DNA of 64,000 nt. It comes from Melampsora larici-populina 98AG31 (Eukaryota > Basidiomycota > Pucciniomycetes > Pucciniales > Melampsoraceae). How positions within the stretch are numbered: position 1 is the stretch's first letter; every line of letters begins with the position of its first letter. Under the pieces are notes generated by a model. It saw only the letters and a list, made by a program, of their open reading frames with translations. It was not told where the DNA came from and searched no databases. The position numbers and the translations under genes were made by a program. Location: the NCBI RefSeq assembly GCF_000204055.1, contig NW_006768766.1:3656019-3720018 (forward strand). Reading direction: 5' to 3'. Of the stretch, positions 34,022-45,024 are shown one piece after another.

Positions 34022-34602
34022 CGAATTTGTCCAAGTGATTATGTAACCCTTGTGGATGAGAACTTCAAAGATGCGTTGGATTAGATGGTTGCCCGTTCTG
34101 AGCCAATGGTGGTACGAAAAGCAGCTTGAGACAGGTCAAAGATCGTAATGTATCGAATCCAGAGAGGATGCAGGTGGATATGGAGATAAGTAATTTCGGG
34201 ATTTGACTGTTTAGAGCCCTTGGATTTCAACTGAGATGCAGGTATGAAAACTATCGTATTTACGCTGTCCGGAAACTCAGCAATGGGAATCGTTATTGAG
34301 AGGTTTATGATTCATGAGTTGACTGTGGAGAGGTTAAACCGATGAAGAAAGCAGGGTGCTAGAGTTTATCACTTGCGGTCTATGATAGCTAGGACTGTCG
34401 TAGTTTATAAAAAGATGTGTGTGATGAATCCAAAAGATTTGGCGAGGCGCTGGAAGGCGCGAGGGCTCGAAACAGCTGGAAACATCTTGTGGTGTCCCAC
34501 GAACAGCCGGACACGGTCCGGGGCTCAACATCTTCCACAGGGACTATGAGACCGGGTAGGGAGTTTTCTTTGCGGTTGGGGAATTCAATTCCAGGCTGAC
34601 AT
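34022..34602. other. Intergenic, no gene seen
   Basis: About 580 bp; may contain an upstream exon and promoter of the hypothetical minus-strand gene. Chance frames only. Confidence 0.35.
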
Positions 34603-34605
34603 GAA

Positions 34606-34750
34606 GGGCGCTTTCACTTAAGCAATTTCTGGTGAGAAATCACATTCTGCAAAATTTAAAGTATCTATTTGGTGGTGCATGTTTCATTTTTGCATTAAAA
34701 AAATTACAGAATGTGATTTCTGGTCAGAAATTCCTTAAGTGAACGCGCCC
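34606..34750. mobile_element. 145 bp MITE with GAA target duplication
   Basis: A near-perfect fold-back: GGGCGCTTTCACTTAAG...AATTTCTGG...CACATTCTG pairs with its complement on the right. Flanked by GAA (34603-34605, 34751-34753). A diverged relative lies at about 37889-38034. Confidence 0.82.
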
Positions 34751-34753
34751 GAA

Positions 34754-35106
34754 GTGTGAGCATGAACAAAACACTTCTCGGCTCAACTTGGTCAACACGG
34801 AGCTGACCAAGGGTATTTCAACCTTCATATTACATAACATTATAGTGGTCTACATATCACAAACCCACTGGTCTCTTCAAGATTTTGAGTCACTTTGATT
34901 GTCATGTAGGAATCTGAGTGAGTGCATGTACTGTTCCACTGGAGGAGACAAATCAGTTGCACCACAAGAAGAAGTGGAGTAGGATGTGATTGGCATTGCA
35001 AGAAGAAATTATGGACAATGAAAAAGGTGCAGCAATCAACCTTCTGCAGTGAGACAAATGTAGAGCTAGATAAAATCCAGGATTTTGCAATGTTGTCTGC
35101 CAAATG
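34754..35106. other. Intergenic, no gene seen
   Basis: About 350 bp between two MITEs; small chance frames on both strands only. Confidence 0.4.
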
Positions 35107-35415
35107 CTGAGACAGCTACGCTACAAAACACTACCATACGTTCTGTGTGTAGCGTAGCTGTACGCAGTTACCAAGAATCTGGCCCTTATGATAGTGTAGC
35201 TTGTCAAGTTATGCTACGCTACAAGCTACTGTAGCTGATTTTTGTGCCTCTGCACTACACTACAAGGCCAGAATTTGGTTAGCTGGAGATTTCCTGGGAC
35301 TCTGCATAGGGTAGCTGGAATTCATTCATGCTGATTCATGTTAGCTGTAGCTTAGCGGCATGTTTTTAGCTACACTATCTTATGTTATCAGCTACAGGTA
35401 GATTAGCTGTCTCAG
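35107..35415. mobile_element. 309 bp MITE rich in TAGCGTAGC-type words
   Basis: Ends CTGAGACAGCTA and TAGCTGTCTCAG are exact complements. The inside has many short palindromic words (GTAGCGTAGCTG, TGCTACGCTACAAGCTAC, GTAGCTTG). No target duplication stands out and nothing is coding. Confidence 0.65.
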
Positions 35416-37888
35416 TGTTGGTCTACCTGATCTTTTCATGGAGTGAGTGTCATATCATCCAAAAATCGATGGCTACCCTTGAAAACAAGAATAAGTGATC
35501 CTAGAATTGTAAAACTATGTACTCCCTTAGCAGGATCAAAATTACAAGCCCAGGCCAATATCCTGATAGATGTTTGTGAAACAGTGGCCATTGGCATAAG
35601 GAGCTATATTCAATTTTGTTGGCAGTATTTCACCATGTCTGCATCACATCTGGAAAGAAAATATAACAGGTGTTTATATACAGATGAGAAGGCTGTTAAA
35701 AGGTACTTAAACTGCACAACTTGAGGAAACACAAGGAAATCCTTCTGAGTGAATGATCACAATGTTGAAAGGTTGTATGGACCTCTATGGACCTCCTGAT
35801 CATAAGCTTTTCTGGTGTGTTTGTTGCAGTTGTGGTCTACAAGTATTAATTCATAAAAAAAAACTGAATCTGTCTGAGCTTTTTTCAGAACATCAGAAAG
35901 ACAATTTTTGGTGTGTTCTGACATTCTGACAAATAAGATATGTTTGAATGCCCCTGTGAAGTGCCAGAAGCCCTTGTGATTGCAACTGGCTCTTCCTACT
36001 GCCTTCAAACAGCCTTACCACTTCACATCCACCTCAGCTCCATGTCTGTCAGAAAGGGCATAAGCTGCCTAAAGAGCATATCACCTTTCTTACAAAGAAA
36101 TTGTTACATACATATCAATAATCTACATGTAATTAACCACTTACATGTAGTAATAATATAAAGAAACATGTAATAATCAATTACATACAAATAAACACAT
36201 GTAATCATCAACCACATGCATAGTGAGCAAACTATCATGTTCTATCACATTCCATATTCAGTTATCAATTTCTACTCAGTCTATTTTCTATTGTTTCTCT
36301 TTCTATGTGATATTTAAAATGTTATACATCATTTCAACAAACAAAATACACACGGATCAATTTGGGAGATGATCCTGCGTGATTTGTTTTATGATAATAT
36401 TTCAAATAACCGCATGTAGCCTTAGTTCAAACAGATTTTTCAACCAACCAATCCATCCATATCAACCTTCAAAAGCCCTTTTACAGTTAGTAGCCACGGA
36501 TTCACGGTCTTTTTGCTATTTCTCTCTTTGATTACTATTGTGAAGCACTGTACTACATATGTAAAACATATGTGATCAACCTGTAACAGTTCATCAAATT
36601 ACACAGTTGTTCCCTTTCTCAATAAGCTTCCTTATTGACAAGGTCACCTAGCTCATTTCCCCAAGATTTCTCCAACAAAATCACACAAATCTCATCTGCC
36701 TCCAATTTTCTCAACTAAAATCAATGTAGTCAGCTATAACAACATTGACATCAATTCACTATGCCATCATCAACTTCTGAAACACTCCATACACTGGAAA
36801 ATTGATGAGACGAACCATGTGGCACAAACACAGGCGGCTACTCTGGCATTGAAGTGTTTATTTTGATTTAACTCAAAATCAAAACATTTGAATCTACTGA
36901 AGCATCATAACAAACAAAGGGGAAGAAGAATAAGCTGGTTCCATCATCAATAAGGAACTTGTTTTCAGAAACAAGAAAAACAACCAATGGATAACTGTTT
37001 TTAGATTTAAGCATCACAAATAAAGATGATCTTCTCCCAAGAAAGGACAAAAGGTGAGCATTTAAAAAAGATAGCCAACTTTGAAGTGAAATGGAGAACA
37101 GCCAAGACATTTGAAAATCACCAAGAACAACAACTTTCCCTTCAAATAATGATTTTCTTTTTAAAAAGGAAGAAAGCTCATAACTTTTGAAAACATCAAT
37201 CTTTTTTTAGGTGGAATGAAGAACAACCAATAAAAATACAAACAACAAAAAAAGATTTTTTAGTTAGAGTGTGTATGCTTGAAGAGAAGATGGATAGAAT
37301 CAAATAAGAGTTAAGGCAGGGGCTGGCTTCTTTTGTGGGGTAGATGATGTGGGGGTGATGATGCACAGAGTTCCTCAGAATAAGTGTCAGAGCTTTTCTG
37401 ATGTTCTGAAAAAACTTCAGGAAGAGTCTGATTTTTGCATTTTTTCTGGATTTATATTGTAGACTATCATAACTGAATTGACTAGTATCCTTTGTTCCTG
37501 AGAATGAGTCCAGAAATATCAAAAGGAAATGATTGTCAACTTGATGATTCTGTGATATCTGTGATTCTTTGTGTGGCATCAAACCAATTCTTGGGTTGTG
37601 CTGGATTTCAACTGACCCAACAACACAGCAAAAGTAGAAGAGATCTGTGGCTAGCTGTGCAGATAAACTTGGTAACTTCTCAGTTCAAGGGCTGTACATA
37701 GGTCATTCAAACAGCATCAGGTATAAATGACCAAACTTAACATCATTCACATGGCAGAAGGTGACCATAATTAAGGCTTCAAAAAGCCATGTTGTACTGG
37801 TCAAGTGAGACATGTTTATCAGATATCTCAGCATACATTTGAGGGTAGCTTCAAATGTCTAAAAACGCATAATATCTGTATTGATTAA
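35416..37888. other. Gene-poor AT-rich spacer
   Basis: 2.5 kb. A 93-codon frame at 35443-35724 has no recognised family. 36110-36215 contains several CATGTAAT-type words in both orientations. Nothing I can call a gene. Confidence 0.35.
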
Positions 37889-38034
37889 GGGTACGCTCAC
37901 CTCACCAAATTCTGGTGAGAATTTGCATCCTGCAAAATTCAAAATTTTGGTTTGGTGGAGCATTATTCATTTTTGAAATTTAAAAATTGCAGAATGCACA
38001 TTCTGATAAGAACATGCTCAAGTGAACACACTCT
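37889..38034. mobile_element. Diverged copy of the 145 bp MITE
   Basis: GGGTACGCTCACCTCACCAA...TCTGGTGAGAATTTGCATCCTG...CAGAATGCACATTCTGATAAGA...CAAGTGAACACACTCTC has the same layout as 34606-34750 with many substitutions. Borders are approximate. Confidence 0.6.
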
Positions 38035-40513
38035 CAGAGATTTCAAGTGTGATTTTTCTATCCATCAATGTCTATGTATCATCTATCAATCCAATTAATC
38101 AAGAACTAAACTCATCTTATACTCACTATTAATCATGACTCAATCTGATGACCATCAACTTATTCAATCTATTGAAAAAAAATCAAATCAATCTCAAGGA
38201 CTTGAAGATATTGATCCTGTACTTGAAGCTCTAAACACTTCATTGACCAAATCACATATAAACCTTTTGTAAATCAAAAACTTATATCAACAGAAATTGG
38301 AAAAAGATAGAGAGAGTCAAAACACATGAAAAAGTGGGAATTTGGAAGGGGGATAGAGGTGTATGACTCCTTCAATTCTTTGTTGATGCTCAGAAACTCA
38401 GACCTTGGTAAAGTGTCCAATGTGAACAAAACCAAAAGATCCAAAGGAATTGGATTTTACCACTCAGATTTGAGAAATGGTAAAAAGATTACACAGCCCT
38501 TTTTTAAAAATTGGGAAAATGTTTTACTTCTTGGTATTAGTACTAATTTCCTGAGCTTTTATAATCACTTGCAAACAATAATTGAGAATTTTGCACACTT
38601 TTGCCTTGGGCAACCACCCAGTAATGAGAAAAGTGCTAATTGTAACAGGATGCAACATTGCCCTTGCATCCACTATCAAGCCCACCTGTTTCCAAGAGTG
38701 GAACAGTCAAGTGATTTTGTGTTGTAAACTTAACTTTTTAAATTTTCCAAAAACTGGATGCATAAAAGCTTTCCTGTTTTCATGAAATTTATGTACACCT
38801 ATGCTATGTCATGGAAATATTTTGTGGTAAAAACCATAAAAAACTTAAACTTGTCATCCCTCATTTTACAGAAACTGGTGAGTTTTTGTAGTGTACATAT
38901 ACATAAAATAGCCAACTTAGCTCCCCTTATGATTGTCTTTCAACACCACCTCTTGAGAAGCCTACCTCACTGCTTACTGCAGCATTGTCCACACACTCAC
39001 TTGATGTGATGATCAGGGTCCCCTTGTTCCAGTGCTTGTCTAGTCCCGCACGCAAACATGACACACTTAGAGCATATAAACCTGTTCAATAAGTTAGTAA
39101 GTTATAATTTAAAACAAATGTGTGGCCTTTCTTGCACTGATGAAAGTTGGCCCCACAGTCATGATTTTTGATTGATTTGTATCAACCAATCATTGAATTT
39201 GAAAATTGGACAATTGGCTATTCAATGTGTTATCACACATTACAGCTTGTTCACAGTGACTTTGACTCCAAAAATAAAACTCAAATCAACCTTCAACACC
39301 AAAGTCAACAACCAACACCTCCTTTCTCAGCCCTGCAATCACATGAACCAAATCAAGAAGGTTCAATGTCAATCTTTTCTGATTGTTGATTTTGGTTGTG
39401 TCTTTTAATTGGAATAGGTCAATCAAATATCTTTGACTGACTTCAAACCATTCAGAGGAAGAGGATGAATATCAGAGCAATGCAATCTCTTTGATTTCAT
39501 GGATTTTTGCTGACTTTGTTTTCAATTTGAAATCTGTAGATTGAGTAGATGAACACCATGATATTGTATGTACAGTCTCCTTCAAGTGGTTTACATAATT
39601 AATCAGTTGCTGCAATGGTTACAGGTCAATTTCAAAATAGAGCTAGAAATTGTAAAATTTAATTGTTTATATTACTTTTGATCCATTTGATTGGGTTAGA
39701 CCAGATATATCTAGAGAACCCAGAAACAAAGAAATATAAACAAGCGAAAAGGACACCATCAGTGTTCAATTGGAGTAATGTGGTTCAGATGAAATCCATC
39801 AGGGAAGTGTGGTGCTGGGTTTTGGTACCAGTTGAATTGCCTGGATACAAATCCCAATCTTGAGGGCAAAAGTTTTTATTTGGTCAGGATACAAAGTCAT
39901 GTCAAACAATGTGGCACATTTTCCAGCAATCAGTGATGTTCATTGTTCCCATATTGCTTATCATCATGCTGGCTCAACTGCCAGCCACTAACCCCATATA
40001 AGCCACCTGGGTAAATTCATGATCAACACTGGATGATTACCAGGAGTCTGATCAAGAGCAAGTTTTCTGCTTGAGATCACATCTCCCCAAACCAACAATT
40101 TTTGTTTGTGCCCAGTTTTCTTAACCGCGGGACACAAATTTTCAAATAAAATCCTTCAATGTCAAATTTTCCATAAATTTCATATTAATTTCTCTATGGA
40201 GTTACACAAAGGTCAAAATTAACCAAGTTTACAAAGGTGGACTTGACCACTGGTGGATTTGGTGGTTAGGTGTTATTATCTTGTCTTGGATCATTCTATA
40301 AGACTATGCTTATAGTTGCTAGAGCAGTCTTTATATACTTGTTCTACGTCATCATAGTTGTACTCTTCCTCTTCATGGTACAATCTCATTATACATCTTA
40401 TACGATACAAAGCAGCACAAGTTCCCAATCAACCCATCTCATTCCCATTGATACCAACAGACTAGTCTCTGTACGTAAGCCAATAGCTGCTCATAACATA
40501 AGGTCCACCTTTT
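38035..40513. other. Gene-poor AT-rich spacer with small unassigned ORFs
   Basis: A 45-codon ORF at 38136-38273 (MTQSDDHQLIQSIEKKS...) and a 133-codon frame at 38326-38727 follow the MITE closely and could be a decayed gene; neither is recognised. The rest is AT-rich without clear structure. Confidence 0.3.
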
Positions 40514-40531
40514 GGGACTTAGTTAAGTTTG
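40514..40531 (-). repeat. Solo terminus of the 9 bp-duplication transposon family
   Basis: GGGACTTAGTTAAGTTTG, identical to the 18 bp right terminus of the 583 bp element (the 7.7 kb element differs only in the base context before it). No matching left end is found nearby. Degenerate traces of the inner blocks precede it (CAACAGACTAGTCTC, ACGTAAGCC). Probably the remnant of a third, decayed copy. Confidence 0.6.
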
Positions 40532-40817
40532 CACAAAGTCGATTCTGAAACTTTTCCAAAAGGTTTCCAGGACTTTTCCAGAACAAACAATTGGCTGTGG
40601 TCTGGATTACTGGACATGTGGACAGAAGTATATCTTCGACTACCCTTTTGCCCTTAGGGGAGATTTGCCTTGGGCTCCAGAAGAGTCAAGACTGGTGGGA
40701 ATGTGGGGATTTGATGAAAGTACAGCAACACAGAACATATTCTGGCTGTCTGGTGTTCTAAAAAATGTTCTGGAAACTTTGTGGAAAAGTTCCAGAATTA
40801 ACATTGTGTAGTATGAA

Positions 40818-42828
40818 TGTACACCACAGGTCTGGTGGCACGTGACGCTCACGTGAGATTTGACTCTGCAATTGAAACATGTGCTGTCTACATTGTCATA
40901 CCCAACGTGAGTTACATGTGCCAGCCAGCGTGGCCCTCACCCAATCTGATCACCTTGCTAGAGCGTGATAACTCACCTGATGAGTGGGTGAGTCATCTCA
41001 TATCATAACAAGGTGACATGGCTCACTCAATGAACAGGTGAGCTGACTTGCCTTGTTAGAGTGTGAGTCAAGCTTTGTGATGACCAGGTGTGAAAGCTCA
41101 CACGCTGTGGCAAGCAAAACACACTTCTCAACCCTTTCTTTTTATATTCACAAGACTCCACATTTCAGCACATTTTTTTTCTTCTTATCCTCACATTTGA
41201 TCAGTGCTGCTGAAACTTTACAACTCAGCAAGGAATAGTGGTAAGAGCATTTTAATCTTCAAATTTAGTTATTTAATTTAAAAAGAATCATAATCATATC
41301 AAATCAATTGAACTCAACTGATAGTACATGAGTCAAAAGAAATTTTACAATGTTAAATTTAAAAATAAAATCAATAGAAAATCAAGAGGAAGAAAAATGA
41401 TGAACTCAATGAAAAGGATTGATTGATTCAAAGTTGAAAGAACTAAATGAAAAATCAAAATTGAAATAGAATAAAAGAAAAGAAAAGAAAAGAAAAAGAA
41501 ATCGATTTTGAGGTCTTAACTTGATATTAGATGAGAACATGATGAATATTGAGCAAGGACTAATTGATATTAAAAGATCAAGACTGATCGAGTAACTTAT
41601 ACAAACAAGAGTTGGGATCAAGATCTAAACAACAAAAGTTGTGACGAGAAAGTGGAGAACGGGTGTTTTGACATTAGTATGCAGGGTGAATAGTAATGAA
41701 AACAAGATAAAAAGAAAGACTTACCTATATAATGATTTAAAATCAAAGGTACGTATTGAATGTGGAAATCAAAATTAAAAGTGAGAACTTGATTGATGGA
41801 TTGAAATCAAAGCAAAAGGTCAGAATCAAAAGGGAAAGAGCTAGATCTTAAGTGAGATGAGGATGGAGGAAAGGGGTGTAGAGTCCTTTTGATTGAGATT
41901 GATCGATTGATTGGGATCCTACAATCAAGAATTTAATGAAAGACATTAAATAAAGGAAGATAGTTTTAATGGAGTGAAGAAATAAGATGTCAGTGGAATG
42001 AAGTGAAGATGAGATGAAGGAAAGAGGACGAGAGGAGACAGTTGACTTACAGCTGACTTAAAACCAAAAATCGAAATCGATAAGTTGGGAGAATGGACAG
42101 AGATCAAGGTTGAGATAGAGATGAGCAGGGAGTAGGTGTAGAGCTGTGTAGAGTGGTTGGCTTTGATTGGATCGGATCGATCGATTTATACCTTAGAGAC
42201 TGGAAATCGACTGAAGAATACAGCAATGACCCATGAGAGCCCATGAGTGAAGGGGGACTCAAGCGTACATAGACTGGGGCAGTAGACAGAGTGTAGGGAG
42301 ATCTGTGACATGTACCTGTGACGTCATACGTTTTGTAATTATATATGGATGAATGAAAATGAATTGAAATAAAAAAAAATGTTCCAAAAGATGTCTTCAA
42401 GATGCATGAGCTGCCCTGTTGCAAGTAAACCTGTGCCATAATGAGTCATACGAGGGAGGACTGTTCATGTGCTGAGCACCTGATCAAAATTAAATTGCCT
42501 GCTGAGCACCTGGGTGGTTAGCTCACCTGCCAGCGAGGTGCTCAGCAGGCGAATCATCTTATACTACCGGCAAGCAAGCTACATCACATGCTGAGCACCT
42601 CGTTGGCAGGTTGCGCTTGCACCAACCAGCTCACCCACTGATTGGCTGGTAAACCACACCATGCCAATGTGGTCTTTCTCTCAACATGTAGAGCAGGTGA
42701 CAAGCATTGGGTGAGGGCCACGTAGCCGCACTCACGCTGCTTTCACCTGTTCCACACAACCACTTGGCGTGGTCATACCCAACTTACATTTCACGTGGTC
42801 CCAGTTCAAAGTTGCCCTGTGGTGTACA
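40818..42828. mobile_element. About 2.0 kb element with CACCACAGG termini and hairpin cluster
   Basis: TGTACACCACAGG at the left is complementary to CCTGTGGTGTACA at the right; TA/TA could be the duplication. Inner arms also pair: CGTGGCCCTCACCCAATC near 40930 with its complement near 42705. The centre is AT-rich, with a GAAAA tract at about 41475-41502, and has no recognised gene. The right arm holds strong hairpins (see separate entry). Confidence 0.6.
42498..42605. repeat. Nested hairpins built from GCTGAGCACCT
   Basis: CCTGCTGAGCACCT (42498-42511) pairs exactly with AGGTGCTCAGCAGG (42536-42549). The segment CCTGCCAGCGAGGTGCTCAGCA pairs again with TGCTGAGCACCTCGTTGGCAGG just downstream. 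The middle arm can therefore pair with either neighbour. No coding capacity. Confidence 0.8.
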
Positions 42829-43179
42829 GGTGGCTATTGCAAATGCTTGAGTTACACAGTGCAGAGATGCTCTTGGTTAGCTCAGCAAAGCTCTCTCCTT
42901 CTGTGTGATCATTAATCAACAAAATCTTGCAACATAGAACTGGTGAGGAAGGGAAAAAATGATTGCACTGCATGCTGCACTGCCAACATAGATGCCTTGG
43001 GTTGAGAAATCCAAGACATCATTGGAGGCTAATCCTTGGACCTTGTCTCAGGTTGCTACCTGAGGTATTATTTTGCGCTTGGAATTACCTTGGGTCAAAA
43101 CACCGGGAAGCTTCTGTCCAAGGTTTGGCATCCAAGGATACCTTGGATTGAAAAATCCAAGGTAAAAATGTTGGTGGTT
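42829..43179. repeat. Spacer with scattered CCTTGG/CCAAGG repeats
   Basis: Copies of (C)CTTGG(G/A)TTGA(G/A)AAATCCAAG occur at about 42993-43015 and 43141-43162, the latter a perfect hairpin CCTTGGATT...AATCCAAGG. More CCTTGG or CCAAGG words lie between. No gene. Confidence 0.5.
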
Positions 43180-43847
43180 CTGAGAGCATTAGCTTGTAAA
43201 AGCCCTCTCTGTGCAGCTGTGTCCGCGTCCTTGCCAAGGGGCTTATGACCAATTGTGAAATTCTGGCACAAACACTCCAAGAATGATCAAGTGCTGTTAT
43301 GTAGTTTTTTGCATTTTGGTGCTTCCCTCACAAACAAATCTCACTTTATGCCACATGGGGCGGTTGTTCAGAATTGTTCTCTACATGTGTTTGCCTGTTT
43401 ATCACCCAGGAAACCTTTCTTCATCATGCTGTTTTCAAGTGCTTATGTCCCACTGGTAACATGGGGTACAACTTGTATTTTCACTGTGCATGATTTAGAG
43501 GAAATCATCCACAGTCATTTAAGAAAAGCTCGCAACAAATTCCGAGCCAATTTGCTCGAGTTGTGCTGGGGAAATTGAGCAAGTTTTTGTAAATTGACTG
43601 GAAACTAATTTGGGACTTTCTGTTCAAGGCAAAAGTTGTACAGACAGAAGTAGTAACCTTCAAACCCCTTTGTTGGCTGTGTCACCCAGAGCAACTTTTC
43701 CTACAATGTAAAGTGAGAGTTGTGGGTGAGGGAAGCACCAAAATTCACAAAACCACTGAACAGCACTTAATCCTTGGAGAGTCATAAGCTCTGCGAGGGC
43801 GCGGACGCGGCCGCGCGGAGAGGGCTTTGTCAAGCTAATGCTCTCAG
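43180..43847. mobile_element. 668 bp inverted-repeat element
   Basis: CTGAGAGCATTAGCTTG at the left and CAAGCTAATGCTCTCAG at the right are exact complements. Pairing continues, diverged, through AAAGCCCTCTC, the GTCCGCGTCC region and CTTATGAC. No target duplication is evident. A 107-codon + frame (43255-43578) is not recognised. Confidence 0.72.
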
Positions 43848-44452
43848 CATGCTGTGCAATCAATCTTTCACTTTCTCGCCAGTTTCTGGGGTGCAAGATT
43901 TTGTTGATTGATGATCACACATAATGTGAGGGTTTCGATGACATACGCAATTGCTCCTAACGCAGTATGGCTTCTAGAAGCTGCTCACCTGCTTCATATC
44001 TTCAGGCGCCTGCGGGGTTCGTGAAATGACATAAACTTTGAGCTGAAGGGCTTTCAGCAAGGGCATTCAACTTCCATCATAATCTAGCTGTCCGTAGATC
44101 AGCGTGCTGGGTAGGATCTGTCTTGGATTTGCAAATTGGTCGTCAAGAGAAGCACCCAAGATATCAAAAAAGATGTGTATGTGTATGTAAGTATGGCGAC
44201 CACCCATGAAAACAAAGGTTTGATGTCAAGGCCCTTAAGGCCCGAAACGTCCCATGATCAAGCTGATACCGATCCTGTGACGGGGGGTCTTTGTAAATAC
44301 CCTGAGCAAGAAAAGCGGCGAATGATACGGGCAGACAGCCGTGGATGATCATCGAGGAGAGCACGAAAAGTCCGACCAAGCAAGGTTCAACGGGAGTGAT
44401 CACGTTTTGTGACTGTATCGACCAACTACGGAGGTTCAATTCCGTTGCTCTT
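43848..44452. other. Intergenic, no gene seen
   Basis: About 600 bp upstream of the small ORF at 44626; chance frames on both strands. Confidence 0.35.
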
Positions 44453-44482
44453 CTTTCACTTTCACTTTCACTTTCACTTTCA
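44453..44482 (+). repeat. TTTCAC microsatellite
   Basis: Five tandem copies of a CTTTCA hexamer immediately upstream of a small ORF; pyrimidine-rich as in fungal promoters. Confidence 0.85.
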
Positions 44483-44625
44483 TCTACATTTTCACGTCTT
44501 TGAGGTAGTTATCGTCAATTGTTGGAAGCTCCCACCTCGACCTTGACTCTTGAACCAGTGATCTTTGCCCATTGAATTTTGTCAAGCAAAAGTCGATCTA
44601 CTGGGATCGCCTCACTCTTCTGCTC

Positions 44626-45024
44626 ATGGACGACACTCGAATGATTGTGGAGAAGCAAGGGATTTCAACAACTGACGAACTCGGCACCATCTTCTTTGAC
44701 TTTGTACCTAATGTCACTGACAACGTTCCTCATTTGGTCGCCGTCGGGTCCACGTTTCCTGGTCACTTCATCAAGCATCCGAGTAAAGGGATCAGCTACT
44801 TGGTAAAGCTTCGGCATCTCGACTCTAGTACAGAAGGGGATGAGAATCAGATGGAGGTGAAATCTTGCTCCGTTACCCTAAACAAAGAGCGTTCACCGAC
44901 TCTGGCAGCAGTTCCCTCGAGAGCACCGAGGGTATCATCAATTGAAATTCCAGAAAAGTCAGAAAATTTTTCCTCGACTGATATCGACCTACGGAGCCGA
45001 GACCGTACACTCATTATCAACTAA
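44626..45024 (+). CDS. Hypothetical 132 aa protein
   Basis: Single-exon frame from the first ATG (44626), starting MDDTRMIVEKQGISTTDELG. It has a moderately hydrophobic first half (PHLVAVGSTFPGHFIKH) and a Ser/Glu-rich second half. No signal peptide, membrane segment or family recognised. The frame is open upstream to about 44572 without ATG. Support is only length, codon-like composition and the pyrimidine tract upstream; it could be a gene fragment. Confidence 0.35.
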   Translation: MDDTRMIVEKQGISTTDELGTIFFDFVPNVTDNVPHLVAVGSTFPGHFIKHPSKGISYLVKLRHLDSSTEGDENQMEVKSCSVTLNKERSPTLAAVPSRAPRVSSIEIPEKSENFSSTDIDLRSRDRTLIIN

